Positions 44,747-58,292 are shown, counted from the stretch's first letter. The stretch: DNA of 64,000 bases from Albidovulum aestuarii (GCF_029961185.1 NZ_JASBQQ010000003.1:496001-560000), one strand, 5' to 3'. Translations and numbers: made by a program. The notes: a model not told the origin generated them from the sequence alone.

Positions 44747-46941
44747 GTTTCAACTCTGAGGATATCGCCCGGCGCATCGCCGACGGCACGCATTCGGACC
44801 CGTTCGCGGTTCTGGGAATGCACATGGTGGATGGGCGGCCAACCATCCGGGTGTTCCACCCGGATGTCGAGCGAGTCGAGGTTCTGGATGCCAAGACCGG
44901 GCAACGCGTCGCGCTTCTGGCTGAGGCCGCGGAGGCACCCGGAGTGTTCTCGGGTCAGGCGGCGCGGCGCAAGAAACCCTTTGCCTATCGCTTGCGCTTC
45001 ACCCGAGGCGCGGATGTCTGGACGCTCGACGATCCCTACCGGTTCGGCCCCGTGCTAGGGGCGTTGGACGAACACCTGATCGGCGAGGGTGCGCATCTGA
45101 ACCTGTGGGAAGTGCTGGGGGCGCATGTCCTGACGCACGAAGCGGTGGTGGGGACCCATTTTGCGGTCTGGGCGCCAAATGCACGGCGGGTTTCCGTTGT
45201 GGGTGACTTCAACAGCTGGGACGGTCGCAGGCACTTGATGCGCCAACGCGGTCAGACCGGCGTGTGGGAAATCTTCGTGCCCGGTATCGGCGAAGGCGAG
45301 TCCTATAAATATGAGCTGCTCGGCCCCGATGGCGCGCTTATGCCGCAGAAAGCCGACCCCTTCGGCTTCGGCGCGGAGCATCCTCCGAAAACCGCATCGA
45401 TCGTGCGCGATCTGCGCGGCCACGCCTGGGGCGACAGGGAATGGATGACCGGGCGCGAGGCTGCGCAACGAATCGACAAGCCAATCTCGATCTTCGAAGT
45501 TCATCTCGGTTCGTGGAAACGCGTGCCCGATGAAGGGAACCGGCCGCTTTCCTACCTGGAACATGCTCGCCAGCTGGTCGCCTATGCAAAGGATATGGGC
45601 TTTACGCATATCGAGCTGATGCCGGTTTCCGAGTTCCCGTTTGACGGGTCCTGGGGATACCAGCCGATCGGTCTTTTCGCCCCGACGATCCGACACGGTA
45701 CACCCCAGGAATTCCGTGCCTTCGTCGAAGCCTGCCATGCGGCGGGGATCGGTCTGATCCTCGACTGGGTGCCGGGCCATTTCCCTGAGGACCAGCATGG
45801 GCTCGGCCGTTTTGACGGCACCCCGCTTTATGAACATGCCGACCGCAAGGAGGGCTTCCACCCCGACTGGCACACGCTGGTCTACAATTACGGCCGCAGA
45901 GAAGTTGCCAACTACCTGATGTCCAACGCGATCTATTGGCTCAAGGAACATCACGTCGACGGGCTGCGGGTCGACGCAGTTGCCTCGATGCTGTACCGCG
46001 ACTATTCGCGAAAAGAGGGGGAGTGGGTGCCAAATATCCATGGCGGACGGGAGAACCTCGAAGCGATTGCCTTCCTGCAGCGGACGAACGAGGCCTGCTA
46101 CCGCGAGGTGCCGGGCATCATGACGGTCGCCGAGGAATCCACCGCTTTTCCCGGCGTTAGCGCGCCCACTAGCCATGGCGGGCTCGGTTTTGGATACAAG
46201 TGGAATATGGGTTGGATGAACGACACCCTGTCCTACATGTCCGAAGACCCGGTGCACCGAAAATATCATCACCACAAGATGACCTTCGGCCTCCACTATG
46301 CGTTCTCGGAAAACTTCATCCTGCCGCTTAGCCATGACGAGGTGGTGCATGGCAAAGGCTCGCTTCTCGACAAGATGCCGGGCCACGGCGGCGACAAGTT
46401 CGCCAATCTGCGGGCCTATTACGGGTTCATGTGGGGGCATCCGGGCAAAAAGCTGATGTTCATGGGCGGTGAGTTCGCCCAGGGTGCGGAGTGGAACCAT
46501 AACTCCAGTCTCGACTGGCATCTGTTGGACCACGATCTGCATAGAGGCGTGCAGGCGCTAGTCCGCGACCTGAACAAGATCTATCGCACCACGCCGGCGC
46601 TTCACCACCTCGACAGCATGCCTGAAGGATTCCAATGGGTCGAGGAGGGCGCCTCGGACGAGTCGATCTTTGCGTGGCTGCGACAAGGCAGAGAGGGTGC
46701 GCCGGTTCTGGTCGTTTGCAACATGACACCGGTGGAGCGTAAGGGCCGCCGTATCGGCGTGCCGCAACCGGGGCGCTGGAATGAGCGGCTTAACACCGAC
46801 GCCAGCGAATACGGCGGGGGCGGTCGGGGTAACCTGGGGCATGCCATGAGCGAGGAGGTGGCGGCCTCGGGCCAGCCACATTCATTGAACCTGACCCTGC
46901 CTCCGCTTTCGGCGCTATTCTTTGAACTGGAAGAGGACTGA
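44743..46941 (+). CDS. glgB: 1,4-alpha-glucan branching enzyme
   Basis: A 732-residue GH13 enzyme with two N-terminal CBM48-like domains (FAVLGMHMV, then [20 protein letters not shown]), as in E. coli GlgB. The catalytic barrel holds [32 protein letters not shown] (nucleophile Asp), [12 protein letters not shown] (acid Glu) and [14 protein letters not shown]. It makes alpha-1,6 branches. The start overlaps the glgP stop. Confidence 0.97.
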   Translation: MSFNSEDIARRIADGTHSDPFAVLGMHMVDGRPTIRVFHPDVERVEVLDAKTGQRVALLAEAAEAPGVFSGQAARRKKPFAYRLRFTRGADVWTLDDPYRFGPVLGALDEHLIGEGAHLNLWEVLGAHVLTHEAVVGTHFAVWAPNARRVSVVGDFNSWDGRRHLMRQRGQTGVWEIFVPGIGEGESYKYELLGPDGALMPQKADPFGFGAEHPPKTASIVRDLRGHAWGDREWMTGREAAQRIDKPISIFEVHLGSWKRVPDEGNRPLSYLEHARQLVAYAKDMGFTHIELMPVSEFPFDGSWGYQPIGLFAPTIRHGTPQEFRAFVEACHAAGIGLILDWVPGHFPEDQHGLGRFDGTPLYEHADRKEGFHPDWHTLVYNYGRREVANYLMSNAIYWLKEHHVDGLRVDAVASMLYRDYSRKEGEWVPNIHGGRENLEAIAFLQRTNEACYREVPGIMTVAEESTAFPGVSAPTSHGGLGFGYKWNMGWMNDTLSYMSEDPVHRKYHHHKMTFGLHYAFSENFILPLSHDEVVHGKGSLLDKMPGHGGDKFANLRAYYGFMWGHPGKKLMFMGGEFAQGAEWNHNSSLDWHLLDHDLHRGVQALVRDLNKIYRTTPALHHLDSMPEGFQWVEEGASDESIFAWLRQGREGAPVLVVCNMTPVERKGRRIGVPQPGRWNERLNTDASEYGGGGRGNLGHAMSEEVAASGQPHSLNLTLPPLSALFFELEED

Positions 46942-46984
46942 GCGGAATTCACGTCAACACGATTTTTTAAGGGGAGGTAAACGT

Positions 46985-48244
46985 ATGAACCGGGAATCCC
47001 AACGGCTCGCACAGCAATCCATGGCGTTCGTTCTGGCTGGCGGCCGGGGCAGTCGGCTCTATGAATTGACGGACAGGCGCGCCAAGCCTGCGATGTATTT
47101 CGGCGGTAAGAGCCGGATCATCGACTTTCCGCTTTCAAATGCCGTGAATTCCGGCATCCGTCGCATCGGGGTTGCCACGCAATACAAGGCCCATTCCCTT
47201 ATCCGGCATCTGCAACGTGGTTGGAGCTTCTTTCGCGCCGAACGCAACGAGTCCCTCGATATTCTGCCGGCTTCGCAACGGCTGGACCAAGAGAATTGGT
47301 ACAAGGGAACGGCCGACGCCGTTACCCAGAACATCGATATTATTCAGAGCTATGCGCCAAAATATATCGTCATCCTTGCGGGCGACCATATCTACAAGCA
47401 GGACTACTCCCTGATGATCGCGCATCACGTTGACAGCGGCGCCGATGTTACGGTGGGTTGTATCGAGGTTCCCCGGGATGAGGCGAGGGGGTTCGGCGTG
47501 ATGAATGTGGATGAGAATGACCGCATCCTCGATTTTGTGGAAAAACCTGCCGATCCGCCCGCGATGCCAGGTCATCCCGACAAGGCGCTGGCCAGCATGG
47601 GAATTTACGTCTTCGAAACGGACTATCTGATCGACCTGCTGCGCGCGGATGCAGACGATCCCAATTCCAGCAATGATTTTGGCAAGGACCTTATCCCGTC
47701 GATCGTAAAGAACGGCAAAGCGATCGCGCATCCCTTCAGCCGTTCCTGCGTGCGGTCGGGGCTTGAAAAGACGCCTTACTGGCGGGATGTGGGTACGATC
47801 GATGCGTTCTGGCAGGCCAATATCGACCTGACGGATTTCATGCCGGAGCTTGATCTATATGCCACTGAATGGCCGATCTGGACCTATTCCGAGCTGACGC
47901 CGCCCGCCAAGTTCATTCATGACGAGAAGAACCGGCGCGGGCAGGCGATCTCCTCCATGGTGTCGGGTGGCTGCATCATCTCCGGCTCCAGCTTGCATCG
48001 CTGTCTGCTCTTCACCGGCGTCCGCACCCACTCGTTCTCAAGCCTGAAGGGGGTCGTGGCCATGCCCTATGCCGATATCGGCAGAAACGCGCAGTTGAGC
48101 GAAGTTGTGATCGACCGCGGCGTGCGGATACCAGAGGGTCTCGTCGTTGGCGAGGATCCAAAGCTGGACGCGAAGCGGTTCCGCAGGACCGAAAGCGGGA
48201 TTTGCCTGATCACCCAAACGATGATCGATGCATTGGATAGTTAA
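46985..48244 (+). CDS. glgC: Glucose-1-phosphate adenylyltransferase
   Basis: A 419-residue ADP-glucose pyrophosphorylase, the committed step of bacterial glycogen synthesis. Seen: [20 protein letters not shown] (nucleotide site and activator lysine region), [35 protein letters not shown] and [16 protein letters not shown] left-handed helix domain at the end has [23 protein letters not shown] 46985 is preceded by AAGGGGAGGTAA, a strong ribosome site. It is directly followed by glgA with no gap. Confidence 0.96.
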   Translation: MNRESQRLAQQSMAFVLAGGRGSRLYELTDRRAKPAMYFGGKSRIIDFPLSNAVNSGIRRIGVATQYKAHSLIRHLQRGWSFFRAERNESLDILPASQRLDQENWYKGTADAVTQNIDIIQSYAPKYIVILAGDHIYKQDYSLMIAHHVDSGADVTVGCIEVPRDEARGFGVMNVDENDRILDFVEKPADPPAMPGHPDKALASMGIYVFETDYLIDLLRADADDPNSSNDFGKDLIPSIVKNGKAIAHPFSRSCVRSGLEKTPYWRDVGTIDAFWQANIDLTDFMPELDLYATEWPIWTYSELTPPAKFIHDEKNRRGQAISSMVSGGCIISGSSLHRCLLFTGVRTHSFSSLKGVVAMPYADIGRNAQLSEVVIDRGVRIPEGLVVGEDPKLDAKRFRRTESGICLITQTMIDALDS

Positions 48245-49683
48245 GTGAAGCTGCTGTTCGTCGCCTCGGAATGCGCCCCCTTCGTCAAGACCGGCGGTCT
48301 GGCCGATGTGATCGGCGCCGTGCCCAAGTCACTGGAGGCAATGGGCGTCAGCGTCAAAGTCCTTATCCCGGCCTATCCGGCCCTAGCGGAACTGGTTTCC
48401 AGTGGCAACGCAGTCATGCGGGTTCCGGACCTTTTCGGCGGTCCGGCTCGGGTGATTGACACGCGTGCTGAGGGCCTCGAACTCCTGCTTCTCGATGCGC
48501 CCCATCTCTACGACCGCCCGGGTGGTCTCTACCTCGATGGCAACGGCGCAGACTGGGCGGACAACCATTTGCGCTTCGGTGGCCTCTCGCGCGTGGGTGC
48601 GAAGATCGCGATCGACGGTATCGGCGCGTGGCGACCCGATGTGGTGAACGCGCATGACTGGCAGGCCGGGTTGGTGCCCGTCTATCTGCGTCAGGCCGCC
48701 GGGAGGACGCCGCCGACTACCATGACAATCCACAACATCGCGTTTCAGGGTCTTTTCGATCCCTACGTGATGGGCGCGCTGGGACTGGACCGAGACCTGT
48801 TCACGCCAGAGGGATTTGAGTATTTCGGCAGGGTCGGGTTTCTGAAAGGCGGTCTCGCATTCGCCGAAAAGCTGACGACCGTCAGCCCGACCTACGCCAA
48901 TGAGATCGTGACACCTGAAATGGGGATGGGTCTTGAGGGGCTGCTGCGGTCGCGTCAAGGCGACCTGAGCGGCATTCTCAACGGCATCGACCTCAATGTG
49001 TGGAACCCCGAAACCGACGCCGAACTTGTCGCGACCTATTCGGTTCGCACGATCCGGGCGAAGGTCAGGAACCGTGCCAGGATCGAGGAGCGGTTCGGCC
49101 TGTCGTCCGATCCGGACGCGCCGCTTTTCTGCGTTATCTCGCGGCTGACATCGCAAAAGGGACTGGACCTTCTTCTCGACTGTCTCCCTGGACTTGTAGG
49201 GCGCGGCGGGCGACTGGCCCTGCTTGGCACCGGCGAGAAAACCCTTGAACGCGCCTTTGTCGCCGCCGCCAGCCGCCATGCAGGGTCGGTCGGCGCGATC
49301 ATCGGTTATGATGAGAAACTGTCGCATCTGTTGCAGGGCGGCAGCGATGCGATCCTCATTCCTTCGCGCTTTGAGCCCTGCGGCCTGACCCAGCTTTACG
49401 GACTGCGCTACGGCACGATACCGGTCGTGGCCAGAACCGGCGGGTTGGCTGACACCGTGATCGACGCCAACGCCGCCGCGCTCGCGGCGAGTTGCGCAAC
49501 CGGTGTTCAGTTCTCGCCGGTTAACGCAGTGGCGCTCGACCAGGCGATCGAGCGGACGATCGCGCTTTATCGGCAGCCGAAGGTCTGGGGCGGTATGGTC
49601 CGGCGTGCCATGCGCCATCCGGTGGGGTGGGATCAGTCGGCCGCGGCCTATCTTGCGCTGTTCGAAGACCTCGTGGGGCCGGA

Positions 49684-49687
<4 letters not shown>
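48245..49687 (+). CDS. glgA: Glycogen synthase (ADP-glucose-dependent)
   Basis: A 480-residue GT5 enzyme. The ADP-glucose site is KTGGLADVIGAVPKSL at the N-terminus. Further marks: NAHDWQAGLVPVYLR, TIHNIAFQGLFDP, CVISRLTSQKGLDLLLD, and ILIPSRFEPCGLTQLYGLRY with the retaining-glycosyltransferase Glu, followed by RTGGLADTVIDA. The start is GTG 48245 immediately after the glgC stop, giving the usual MKLLFVASECAPFVKTGG beginning. It overlaps glgX by four bases. Confidence 0.96.
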
Positions 49688-51803
<2,116 letters not shown>

Positions 51804-51807
<4 letters not shown>

Positions 51808-53852
51808 AGGAGGACGAAGCCCTTGAACGGCTTGCGGATCGGATGGGGATTCTGCCGTCCTTTCACGATCTGGGCGGGACCAAACGGTGCATTTCCCCCG
51901 AAACTCAGAAAGCGCTCCTGCAGGCGAATGGCCTCGACGTGGGGTCAGAGGCCCTGATCAGAGAGGCCCTTGCCGAGGAAACCGCCCGCGACGAAGAGCG
52001 CACGTGCCCCGCGCAAGTGATCCTGAACAGTCGCGCACGAAGCGCGCTGGATTTCGGCGCGGGGGCCCAGTGGCGTCTTCATGACGACGGCTCCGATGGC
52101 GTTCTGGCGGAAGGGGGAGGTGAGGAATCCATAAGCCTGCCGCCGCTCCCCTCCGGTGTCTATGATCTTGTGGTCCAGTTCGCTGATCGCACCGAGACTG
52201 TGCTGGTTCTGGTGGCTCCGCCGCGGCTTCCGCAAGTTGAGGAGGTTACGCGCCGGGCGCGACTCTGGGGATTGAATGCAGCGTTGTATGGGCTGCAGTC
52301 CCATAGAAATGCAGGACTTGGCGATTATGAGGATCTGGCGCGTATTGGTGAAATTGCGGCCAGTCAGGGCGCCGGTTTCATCGGCATTAATCCAGTCCAC
52401 GCCATGGGCGCGGAAGAGGACGAGGCAATCAGCCCCTACTCGCCGTCGCATCGCGGGTTTCTGAACACAACGAATATTGCGCTGGATCGGATTCCGGGGC
52501 TGGGTGCATCAGTCACGGCCAGAGAGGTTCTGGAAAGGACACGCCTGAGTGCCGCCCGTCTTCGCGGATCTGCGCTGGTGCAATATGCCGACCACAGGGC
52601 TTTGCATCGCCCGGCGCTTGAAGCGTTGTACGAGGTTTACTGCCGCGAAGCGGATACCAACAGCCGGGCGGACTTCAGTTCCTGGGTCAATGCTGCGGGT
52701 CCGGACCTTTCGGCCTTCGCCGCGTATGAGGCGGCGACAGAGCAGCATGGCCCAGACTGGCGGGCATGGTCTGGCGAGGTGAAGAAGCTGGAACGAGCGG
52801 AGCCGGCGCCACGCCGGGCTCGTATGGAGTACCACAGTTGGCTACAGTGGGTTGCCGACCGGCAACTTACAGCTGCGCAAGAGCGGGTCCGGTCCCGGGG
52901 CATGGCGCTTGGCCTCTATGTCGACCTCGCTGTCGGCTCCCGGCGCGGGGGCGCCGAAACCTGGTGCGAGGCAGATGTCGTCGCCGAGGGCGTCTCGATC
53001 GGTGCCCCCCCGGACCATCTTAGCCCCGGTGGCCAGAACTGGAACCTCGCGGCCTTCGCGCCGAGAAAATTGCAGGCACGCAAGTACGCGCCGTTCCGCC
53101 GGATCCTGCAACAGTCGATGCGCAAGGCCGGGATATTGAGGATCGACCATGTGCTGGGGCTTATGCGCAGTTACTGGGTTCCCGATGACGGGAGCCCGGG
53201 CGGTTATGTCCGGCAACCCTTCGAGGCTCTAATCGCCCTCATAAAGATTGAGGCGGAGCGGGCAAGCGCAGTCGTTGTCGGAGAGGATCTCGGTCTCGTA
53301 CCGGAAGGGTTCCGCGCGCATATGCGGCAGAACGGTTTCTATGGGTATTCCGTTCTGCAATACGAAAAGGACCAGAGCGGGCATTTTCGGGACCCGTCGG
53401 ACTATGGATCACAGGTCCTGGCCTGCTTTGGTACGCACGACACCCCGACGCTTGCCGGCTTCGCCAAGGGCCGCGATATCGACTGGTGGCGCGGGCTGGG
53501 GTGGATCGGTGACGTGGACGAAGTGAAGGTCCGCGCGCGCCGCGCTGCCGATGTCGCCGTATTGGGCAATCTGGCCAAGAAAAACAATCGGTCGTCCGAT
53601 CCGGTCTTCCAATCCGTGCACACAGCCCTTGCCCGGTCGCCAGCGGAGCTCGTCGCCGTTCAGCTTGACGATGTCGTTGGTGAGACCGAGGCCCAGAACC
53701 TTCCGGGCACCATCGACGAACACCCGAACTGGCGCCGCAAATGCAAGGTGCCGCTTGACGCTTTCAGCGCAAGCGCGGAACTGCAGACCGTTGCCCAATG
53801 GATGCGGGATAGTGAGCGAGTTGCGAAACCAGCCGATCAGAAGGAGGCTTGA
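51804..53852 (+). CDS. malQ: 4-alpha-glucanotransferase (amylomaltase)
   Basis: A 682-residue GH77 enzyme that rearranges maltodextrins released by GlgX/GlgP. Evidence: RARLWGLNAALYGLQSHRNA then GLGDYEDL (conserved donor region), NPVHAMGAEEDEAISPYSPS, the nucleophile Asp in ILRIDHVLGLMRSYWVP, acid Glu in VVGEDLGLVPEG, and FGTHDTPTLAGF. The N-terminal 150 residues form the extra domain seen in proteobacterial MalQ. The start overlaps the glgX stop. Confidence 0.95.
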
Positions 53853-53853
53853 G

Positions 53854-55485
53854 ATGACATTCGAGACGGTGGCGACGCGTCCAATCAACGGTCAGAAACC
53901 GGGAACTTCGGGATTGCGGAAGAAGACCCGGATTTTCATGGGCGAACACTATCTTGAGAACTTCATCCAAGCGATCTTCAATGCTATCGGCGGGGCGGAC
54001 GGCAAGACATTCGTCGTCGGCGGCGATGGACGGTACTTCAACGCCGTCGCGATCCAGACGATTCTAAAAATGGCTGCGGCTAACGGCGCGGCAGAGGTCA
54101 TCGTGGGTCAGAACGGCCATTTGTCCACGCCCGCCGCCTCGCATCTTATCCGGCTTAACAAGACCGATGGCGGTATCATTCTTTCGGCCAGCCATAATCC
54201 CGGCGGCGTAGATGAAGATTTCGGCATAAAGTTCAATATTGCCAATGGCGGGCCAGCCCCCGAGGCGGTGACGGCGGCAATGCTCGATGCCAGCGAAACC
54301 ATTAACAGCTACCGGATCGCGCACCAGCCGGACGTCGATCTCGGGTCGATCGGCAGTGCCAAGATGGGCCAGATGAAGATCACCATTGTGGATCCGGTTT
54401 CCGACTATCGCGCCCTGATGGAAACGCTTTTCGACTTCCAGGCGATCAGGGCGATGTTTGCCGCAGGCTTCACAATGCGGTTCGACGCGATGCACGCCGT
54501 GACCGGTCCATATGCCAAGGCGATCCTTGAAGAGACGCTCGGCGCACCGCAAGGCACCGTGGTGAACTCTGTCCCGCTGGAGGATTTCGGCGGGGTGCAT
54601 CCTGACCCGAATCCAATCTGGGCGAAAACGCTGATGGACCTGATGATGTCAGGGGACGCCCCGGATTTTGGTGCCGCATCGGATGGCGATGGCGACCGAA
54701 ACATGATCGTCGGGCGCGGCCAGTATGTGACACCCTCCGACAGCCTCGCCGTCCTGCTCGCGAACGCCCATCTGGCGCCTGGCTACAAGGATGGCGTTGC
54801 TGGCGTCGCGCGGTCGATGCCGACCAGTGCGGCTTGCGACCGGGTGGCCGAAAGGTTGGGCGTCGAGTGTTTCGAGACGCCGACGGGCTGGAAGTTTTTC
54901 GGCAATCTCATGGATGCCGGCCGTGTGACGATCTGCGGAGAAGAAAGCGCCGGCACCGGGTCGAACCATGTGCGCGAGAAAGACGGGCTCTGGGCGGTTC
55001 TACTCTGGCTGAACATTCTCGCGGTCCGCAAGATATCCGTTGCCGAGATCCTGGCCGATCACTGGGCGGAATACGGGCGCAACTACTATTCACGGCACGA
55101 TTACGAGGCGGTCCCGGCCGTAGGCGCCAATCAACTGATTAACCACGTGATCGGGCAGCTGGCAGATCTGCCTGGAAAGTCCTTCCATGGCCTGACCGTG
55201 ACACGTGCGGACGAATTTTCGTACAGCGACCCTATCGATGGTTCGCAGAGCAGTCATCAGGGACTTCGTATTTGGTTCGAAGGTGGTGGTCGTGTTGTGT
55301 TGCGGCTGTCGGGAACCGGCACCGAGGGCGCCACCCTTCGGGTGTATCTGGAGCAGTACAGAGTACCGGGCGAAGACCTTCGGACAGATCCTGCTGTGGT
55401 TTTGTACCCGCTGAAGCAAGCGATCATTCAACTGACCAGTATGCATCACTTTATAGGTCGGACGGATCCTGACGTGGTGACCTAG
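53854..55485 (+). CDS. pgm: Phosphoglucomutase (alpha-D-glucose type)
   Basis: A 543-residue phosphohexomutase interconverting glucose-1- and glucose-6-phosphate, linking glycogen turnover to glycolysis. Marks: KPGTSGLRKKTRIF, phosphoserine loop ILSASHNPGG, metal loop DGDGDRN, CGEESAGTGSNHVREKDG and RLSGTGTEGATLRVYLEQY. The C-terminus GRTDPDVVT aligns with the normal end of E. coli Pgm, so the gene is full length. AAGGAGGC lies in front of the ATG. The last base of the TAG stop is the first base of the IS5-type element. Confidence 0.96.
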   Translation: MTFETVATRPINGQKPGTSGLRKKTRIFMGEHYLENFIQAIFNAIGGADGKTFVVGGDGRYFNAVAIQTILKMAAANGAAEVIVGQNGHLSTPAASHLIRLNKTDGGIILSASHNPGGVDEDFGIKFNIANGGPAPEAVTAAMLDASETINSYRIAHQPDVDLGSIGSAKMGQMKITIVDPVSDYRALMETLFDFQAIRAMFAAGFTMRFDAMHAVTGPYAKAILEETLGAPQGTVVNSVPLEDFGGVHPDPNPIWAKTLMDLMMSGDAPDFGAASDGDGDRNMIVGRGQYVTPSDSLAVLLANAHLAPGYKDGVAGVARSMPTSAACDRVAERLGVECFETPTGWKFFGNLMDAGRVTICGEESAGTGSNHVREKDGLWAVLLWLNILAVRKISVAEILADHWAEYGRNYYSRHDYEAVPAVGANQLINHVIGQLADLPGKSFHGLTVTRADEFSYSDPIDGSQSSHQGLRIWFEGGGRVVLRLSGTGTEGATLRVYLEQYRVPGEDLRTDPAVVLYPLKQAIIQLTSMHHFIGRTDPDVVT

Positions 55486-56337
55486 GCTCAGGACCCATTG
55501 AACTTGCGCGTGCGTCATGATTCAGCCTCCGCAAGGAGACTGAACGATGAGCAACCTTTTCTGGCTGACGGACGCGCAGATGGCGCGCCTGCAGCCCTTC
55601 TTTCCCAAGAGCCACGGCAAGCCGCGCGTCGACGACCGGCGTGTCCCGAGCGGCATAATCTTCATCAATCGCAATGGCTTGCGCTGGTGCGACGCGCCCA
55701 GGGAATATGGACCGCCGAAGACCCTCTACAACCGTTGGAAGCGATGGGGCGACAAGGGTGTCTTTGCCCGGATGATGGAGGGCCTGGCCTCCGAAGCGGC
55801 CGTTCCGAAGACGGTTATGATCGACGCGAACTATCTCAAGGCGCACCGCACGGCCACCAGCCTGCGGGCGAAAAAAGGGGATCTGGCGACAAGCAGGACC
55901 GCCTGATCGGCCGCACCAAAGGCGGCATGAACACCAAACTGCATGCCGTCACCGATGCCGATGTGCGACCGATCCGGTTCTTCATGACGGCCGGTCGGGT
56001 CAGCGATTACACCGGTGCGGCGGCCCTGTTGGACAGCTTGCCAGCGGCAGAATGGCTGTTGGGCGACCGTGGCTATGACGCCGACTGGTTCAGAGATGCG
56101 TTGAAACACAAGGGGATAATGCCCTGCATCCCGGGCCGGAAATCACGTGGCAAACCCGTCAAATATGACAAACGCCGCTACAAACGCCGCAACCGGATCG
56201 AGATCATGTTCGGGCGGCTGAAGGACTGGCGACGGGTCGCAACCCGCTACGACAGATGTCCGAAGGTCTTTCTCTCCGCAATCGCCCTGGCCGCAACCGT
56301 CATGTTCTGGCTATGAAACGAGAACGAGTCCTGAGCC
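55485..56337 (+). mobile_element. IS5-family (IS427-type) insertion sequence, about 853 bp
   Basis: Terminal inverted repeats are visible: GGCTCAGGACCCATT at the left (from 55485) and its partner ending GTCCTGAGCC (56328-56337) at the right, matching over the first ten bases. Between them lies a transposase split in two frames. The left end falls on the third base of the pgm stop codon. Flanks show no clear target duplication (TA on the left, GA on the right). The element is complete and could be active. Confidence 0.88.
55547..56316 (+). CDS. IS5-family transposase, two frames joined by -1 frameshift
   Basis: The first frame (55547-55906) encodes the N-terminal half, LTDAQMARLQPFFPKSHGKP through MIDANYLKAHRTATS (first catalytic Asp). 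The second frame runs from about 55876 to 56316 with RLIGRTKGGMNTKLHAV, GDRGYDADW (second Asp) and RNRIEIMFGRLKDWRRVATR (Glu). The run AAAAAAGGGG at 55871-55880 is where a -1 shift joins them into about 256 residues, as in the IS427 subgroup. Whether this is programmed shifting or a decay mutation cannot be decided here, but the location in a slippery run favours the former. Confidence 0.88.
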
Positions 56338-56558
56338 GAGCGAGGAAAAGACCCCCCTTATTGAATGCTTTCATTCGCGGCGGGACAGGCGCGTCTGGCA
56401 ACCGGCGAGAAGGTCTCGCAAGTTGGTTGGTGCGGCCCACTTGGCCACTCATTCCGGCCAGCGAAAAAACTGCGCAAGAAAGGAACGCAGAAAGTGCTTG
56501 GGGGCTCGCTTCAGGTGACCGTAACCTCGCGAGAGACCGGCCAAATGGGGACTGTCGG

Positions 56559-57515
56559 ATGAAGATCGCAGTAATGGGCGCAGGCGCGCTTGGCGGCTAT
56601 TTCGGAGGGCGGCTTGCTGCTGCAGGCCATGAGGTGACGCTGATTGCGCGCGGCGCTCATCTGGCGGCGATCCAGCGGAACGGCTTGCGCATCCTCAGCC
56701 CCAAGGGCGACCTGCACCTGCAAGGCATCGGCGCCACGGACGATCCCGCAACCGTCGGGCCAGTGGACGTAATCCTTTTCATGGTCAAGAACTATGACCT
56801 CGAACACGCTTCGCAGGCTATCCGTCCGATGCTCGGCCGCGACACGCTTGTGGTAACCTGCCAAAACGGTGTCAGTGCTCCGGATCGGCTGGCAGCGGCG
56901 ATCGGCGCGGCCCGTGTCGTGCCGGGGGTGGTGCGCATGCCGGCCGATATCCGCGAACCGGGGGTCGTGAGACACAGCGCCGAGGCCGAGATGTTCACCT
57001 TTGGGGAATTAGATGGCAGGACGTCGGACCGCGTGACCGGATTGCGAGACGCCCTGGTTGCAGCCGGCGTTAATGCGGTGATCCCGGACAGCATCCAGCA
57101 CGACCTTTGGGCCAAGTTTATCGTCCAGGCCTCGCTCGCCTCGATAACCACGCTAACCCGTCTGGATATCGGCCCGCTCAGGGAGCACCCGGCGACGAAA
57201 CAGCTCTTTCTCGATTCGATACAAGAAGCGGAACAGGTGGGGCGTGCCGTCGTTCCGGATCTGCCGGCTGGTTTGGTCGAAAACTCATGGGCTTTCCTGA
57301 ACAAGTTCCCGCCAACGATGCACGCCTCGATGCTGGACGATCTGCGCCGGGGTAAGCCGCTTGAAATCGACTATCTCGGCGGCGACGTGGTGCGGCTGGG
57401 CGCCGAATTGGGGGTAGCGACGCCAATACATGCGGTGTTCTACTCAGCACTCTTACCCTTCCGCGACGGTGCCCCAGCCGGAGCCAAAGGTGCGGGCCAA
57501 ATGGACAAGACTTAG
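56559..57515 (+). CDS. panE: 2-dehydropantoate 2-reductase family protein
   Basis: A 318-residue ketopantoate reductase-like protein. Evidence: MKIAVMGAGALGGYFGGRLA for NADPH, FMVKNYD and CQNGVSAPDRL (substrate Asn), DLWAKFIVQASLASITTLTR with the catalytic Lys, and LEIDYLGGDVVRLG with the acid Glu. It would reduce ketopantoate to pantoate. The family also has paralogues with other 2-keto acid substrates, so the role in pantothenate synthesis is probable rather than proven. ATG 56559 starts the Rossmann motif. No panB or panC gene is adjacent; a PanB-like gene lies 50 kb away in another operon. Confidence 0.85.
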   Translation: MKIAVMGAGALGGYFGGRLAAAGHEVTLIARGAHLAAIQRNGLRILSPKGDLHLQGIGATDDPATVGPVDVILFMVKNYDLEHASQAIRPMLGRDTLVVTCQNGVSAPDRLAAAIGAARVVPGVVRMPADIREPGVVRHSAEAEMFTFGELDGRTSDRVTGLRDALVAAGVNAVIPDSIQHDLWAKFIVQASLASITTLTRLDIGPLREHPATKQLFLDSIQEAEQVGRAVVPDLPAGLVENSWAFLNKFPPTMHASMLDDLRRGKPLEIDYLGGDVVRLGAELGVATPIHAVFYSALLPFRDGAPAGAKGAGQMDKT

Positions 57516-57951
57516 TCAGCCTTTGCCGCGGCCAGATGGCGCAATTCCATCTCCCCCTTCAGCGGCGGCGTCTCGCCGGTGAAGCACTTCGCAATTGACT
57601 TCCTTCTTGAGCCAGGTCCGCAAGCCGCGCATTCCGTCGGATGCTGCGCTGATCACCGACGTCGCCTGCGGGCTCTCAGCCGAGCTGCGGCGGCGCAGCG
57701 ATCTGGGCTCGCCGGCCGGTCGGTCCATCGTCGTGGTCGGCCCAAAGGTGACCTTCGAGCAGAAGTTGGGTGCTGCAGCGCAGCTTCACCAGAGCAGCCA
57801 TTTGTCGTCAGCGCAGCAATTCAGGATTCTGTAGGGCGGCAGTGCGGGGCAAAGCAGTCGGCGCACGTAGCGACTTTCTAAATGGGGCTCTCAATAGGAC
57901 TGTGTGCAACGCTCGTTCATCTTAATATCATCTTCAATGGATGATCGTCGC
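57516..57951. other. Region without intact gene, possible degraded coding remnants
   Basis: Several overlapping open frames exist on both strands (for example + 57595-57834), but none has a ribosome site, a recognisable motif or consistent codon use. On the minus strand, 57515-57640 reads protein-like only if the frame is shifted once (RGLRTWLKKEVNCE, then GETPPLKGEMELRHLAAAKA). This hints at a decayed gene end next to panE, not far from the IS element. Not assigned. Confidence 0.3.
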
Positions 57952-57978
57952 TGAAACTTTTTCCTGCCTGAATTCGTG
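57952..57978 (+). promoter_or_regulatory. ECF-type promoter motif, copy A (tiny secreted protein)
   Basis: GAAAC (57953-57957), 16 bases, TCGTG (57974-57978), with TTTT directly after the first box. The same boxes and spacing occur at 60988-61013 (minus strand) and 61262-61287. The predicted start near 57986 gives a leader of about 30 nt before the ATG at 58016. I infer recognition by the ECF sigma factor at 59868-60410. Confidence 0.75.
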
Positions 57979-58015
57979 ACTGGGTAACTGAACCAATCAA
58001 AGGGAGAAGACAGTC

Positions 58016-58234
58016 ATGAAGACGATCGTACTCAGTGCAGCAGTCCTTTGCATCGCGGCATCCGGCGCGATGGCCAAGGGCCACGACCAGGGCAACACAG
58101 CCGTTCCCGGTGCAGAAGACGTCGGCTCGGTGACCGTGTCCAACGCCCAGGCTCTTGGTGGGGCGAAGGGCAACAGGCCCGATGACAAGGGTCCGTCGGC
58201 GGGCAACCCGGCGACCTCAAAAGCCGGCCGCTGA
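58016..58234 (+). CDS. Tiny secreted protein of the ECF sigma locus
   Basis: A 72-residue protein with a clear signal peptide (MKTIVLSAAVLCIAASGAMA, cut before KGHD) and a mature part of about 52 residues rich in Gly, Asn, Lys and Asp (GHDQGNTAVPGAEDVGS). No domain is recognised. AAAGGGAGAAG precedes the ATG. It has its own promoter of the GAAAC-N16-TCGTG type and a strong terminator after it. It is probably an abundant periplasmic stress or matrix protein (inference). Confidence 0.8.
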   Translation: MKTIVLSAAVLCIAASGAMAKGHDQGNTAVPGAEDVGSVTVSNAQALGGAKGNRPDDKGPSAGNPATSKAGR

Positions 58235-58256
58235 CGGACAGCCGCCGCGTAACAAC

Positions 58257-58292
58257 TGCAATGGCCCGGTTCAAAGCCGGGCCATTGCATTT
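58257..58292. terminator. Bidirectional terminator between convergent genes
   Basis: TGCAATGGCCCGG (58257-58269) and CCGGGCCATTGCA (58277-58289) form a perfect 13-base stem with loop TTCAAAG, followed by TTTA. It separates the + strand secreted-protein gene from the convergent minus-strand ECF operon and could end both transcripts. It touches the DUF4198 stop codon (58291-58293). Confidence 0.8.

Noticed and set aside
57579-57881. Overlapping + strand frames downstream of panE
   Set aside because: Neither frame has a ribosome site, domain or consistent codon use. The region was recorded as degraded or non-coding.
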